A stretch of 64,000 bases of DNA from Ciona intestinalis. Lineage: Eukaryota; Chordata; Ascidiacea; Phlebobranchia; Cionidae. The stretch spans positions 1,416,690 to 1,480,689 of the forward strand of contig NC_020167.2 in NCBI RefSeq assembly GCF_000224145.3. Reading direction: 5' to 3'. Shown in pieces: positions 61,948 to 64,000 of this stretch; the stretch's first letter is position 1; every line of letters begins with the position of its first letter. Position numbers and translations under genes: made by a program. The notes beneath the pieces were generated by a model that saw only the letters and a program-made list of their open reading frames with translations, was not told the origin of the DNA and ran no database searches.

Positions 61948-64000
61948 ACTTTAATACACAATCGAAACTATTTGTCCTTCCTGAAAAGTGAAGTAAAAGA
62001 ATGATTTATAGAATTTCCCAGAAATAAAACAATATAGCTAAGTTCTAAACGCATGTGCAACACTAGTACACCCTGTGCGTGTATAACACACATGAGCAAG
62101 CACAAATTCCGTGAAGCATTGCACGATACTTTGCGTTATAAAGATCAAGGCAGGCTAGTTGGAAGTATCAATTCGTGCTGTTTTGGCAGTCGCGTCGAAA
62201 CAACATTCAAATTTTGACGCCTAATTCAGATCAACGTCACGTCAGGAAACAGCGCTTGTGTCCGCCATTACGGATCCCACAAAGCGTAAATCGCCCATAC
62301 AAATGCATGGTCGGCGTGTGTTTATTTGGTTCTTGTAAGCGATACAAAGTTAGAAAACATGTATAGCGTTTGTTTTAACATTTAAAATATAAGTTCCAAT
62401 ATAAATCTTGGTATATAATATTAAATCCAAGAATTAATGTGGAGTAAATTGTAGTATTTAGACTGGTTTTTAGCGAACAGTGTGATTTACGGTATACTTT
62501 ACGTTGGCGATTAATACTAGCAGCAATCAGCTTAGTTTACATAATAATATATGATCATACCTACGAATCTACAGAGCCATTCTTCACTACATTTATTATC
62601 CAACATTAGTGGACATGCAGCTCCTAACTATGCTTAAGTACCAGCAAATAAAGTAATCGCGTGTTTTGATTTAAATCCCTGGAACCTAGAAAGGGTGGCT
62701 TATTTATTCAAGGAGAGGACCAAAAATAGTGACTCAGTATCGTTTTGCTCAATGTCACTTTGGTATTAGGCAAATTTTACAAGAAACATTAAGTTTCGTT
62801 GCAGGGTATACGTGTTAAGTTTGTGAGCCAAAAAGCAAAATCTAGATACACCAGTATATGTTAATAATATGCGTTTTGTTTGTTATTTTATATTTTAAAC
62901 ATGCTCTTTTATCTTTTTGGTTGGTATACTTGCTATTTTCTATATTTGTTTTCTTTTTTTAATCGATTAAGTGTTCAATAAAAGTTGATTATGTCGGGTT
63001 TATTATTGTGATAAGATATAACGTTAGTAGAAAGTCATTTTTACTCGCAGAAGTGCTTGGTTCTTGAAATTTCGCAACATTTAGACGAAAAACAGCACCC
63101 AGCAATGTCAAAATGCTATGCCGTGGGATACGTAATGTACGTTACAGACGTTGGAAAACAAAGACTCATTGTTTTACAGTCCGTTTCCCAACTTAGTCTA
63201 TACCAACGTCTATACCGGTCTATACTAACTTTGATTCCGATCAGAAACAACTTTGAAAGAAACAGTAGTGGAAACGAATTTTCACAAAGCTTTGCGTTCT
63301 ACTAGGTTCAATATTTTGCCGTGTCCCCTTACACTTATATGTAGCAGACACATCGCCAAACAATTTAAAGACTTCTTTAATGATTAACTGGACAGAATAG
63401 CAACGTCTAACGTGCAAAAGCTTAGTTTCACGAATAATTTAGCTTACATACGAGTATTTTAGCTGCATTTCTAATACATAATTTAACTTGTATAAGACTA
63501 TAGTAAATCGTTATACGTTATTCCTAAACATACATGGTTTCCCTTTACACAGCAAACTTTCTAATACACACGCTTTATTTGCTGACTTGAGAAAGCGCTT
63601 ACACCACCATCATAACCGATATACTGTCTCACTTGTTCTGTTCAAATTGGACTGACCAAACCTATAAGCTAAACTTGTTTCTGCTTACGCTATATATTAT
63701 TGTACATTTAAGCGATTCTAAACCGTACGTGTGGGCTATGGGTCTAAATCATTTGATACTGCGCCTCGTTGCCTGTTCAGAATACACGGAAAAACCGCGG
63801 AAGCGAGAATAATGATTAGGCCCACAACGTAGTAACCTTCGTCAACAACAAAGTCCTGCTGAGTGTTGGCTCATATATACAGATGATTAGGTGCCACGGG
63901 AAGGATCGAAAACGAGTTTTATTCGAGTACAATATAGCTGGCTGTCAAACATAGCTTCAACTGAAATCACACAGTTAAATGGAGTAACATACAGTTTGTT
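61948..64000. other. Region without a recognised gene
   Basis: About 2 kb upstream of the fucosyltransferase start. It is AT-rich after 62.4 kb. The frames at 62175-62366 and 63057-63305 show no recognisable domain. The fucosyltransferase promoter should lie in the first few hundred bases; no clear TATA box was found. Confidence 0.5.

Noticed and set aside
63057..63305. Plus-strand 82-codon frame near the window end
   Set aside because: No domain, no splice partner, surrounded by AT-rich noncoding sequence.

Overview
The window looks like nuclear DNA of a chordate with a compact, intron-rich genome. The best guess is a sea squirt of the Ciona type. The signs are many small GT-AG introns, several vertebrate-type single-copy genes (MED24, CATSPER3, SEC31, HIF1AN, an orexin-type receptor, MOS, a GT10 fucosyltransferase), an abundant ~190-bp inverted-repeat element inserted next to TA, and blocks that differ in CpG content, as expected of a mosaically methylated tunicate genome. 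The species is inferred; the gene calls come from translated exons whose splice phases join in frame.

Layout. 1-5.1 kb: the 3' part of CATSPER3 (+), entered mid-gene. An intronless MED24 lies on the opposite strand inside the intron that splits the pore filter, and two tRNA-Val genes in inverted orientation sit in later introns. 5.2-7.2 kb: tail-to-tail with CATSPER3, a multi-exon gene (-) of unknown function. 7.4 kb: tRNA-Leu(TAA). 8.8-10.7 kb: a cluster of four copies of the inverted-repeat element, then a 50-N gap. 10.9-26.9 kb: a CpG-rich stretch with almost no genes. Its only clear coding exon (14.9-16.9 kb, -) encodes a ~570-residue novel N-terminal region running into the glycine loop of a PIM-like kinase; the rest of the kinase is not visible in the window.

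26.9-41.8 kb: SEC31 (-), 27 coding exons, 1,188 codons. Its largest intron holds an uncharacterised nine-exon gene on the opposite strand (33.9-36.5 kb) and a 96-bp near-perfect palindrome. 42.6-44.2 kb: an unrecognised four-helix membrane protein (+), head-to-head with SEC31. 46.4-48.9 kb: HIF1AN (-). 51.2-55.0 kb: an orexin/hypocretin-type receptor (+) with an NRW instead of DRW motif and a long third loop. 55.9-58.5 kb: MOS kinase (+), here with 11 coding exons and a long N-terminal extension. 59.4-61.9 kb: a GT10 alpha-fucosyltransferase (-). 62-64 kb: nothing recognised.

The genes do not form one pathway. The recurring theme is genes within genes: MED24 and two tRNAs inside CATSPER3, and a novel gene inside SEC31. 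Very short intergenic distances surround one large CpG-rich block with few genes. All exon limits are by eye from splice consensus and frame; no transcript data were available.
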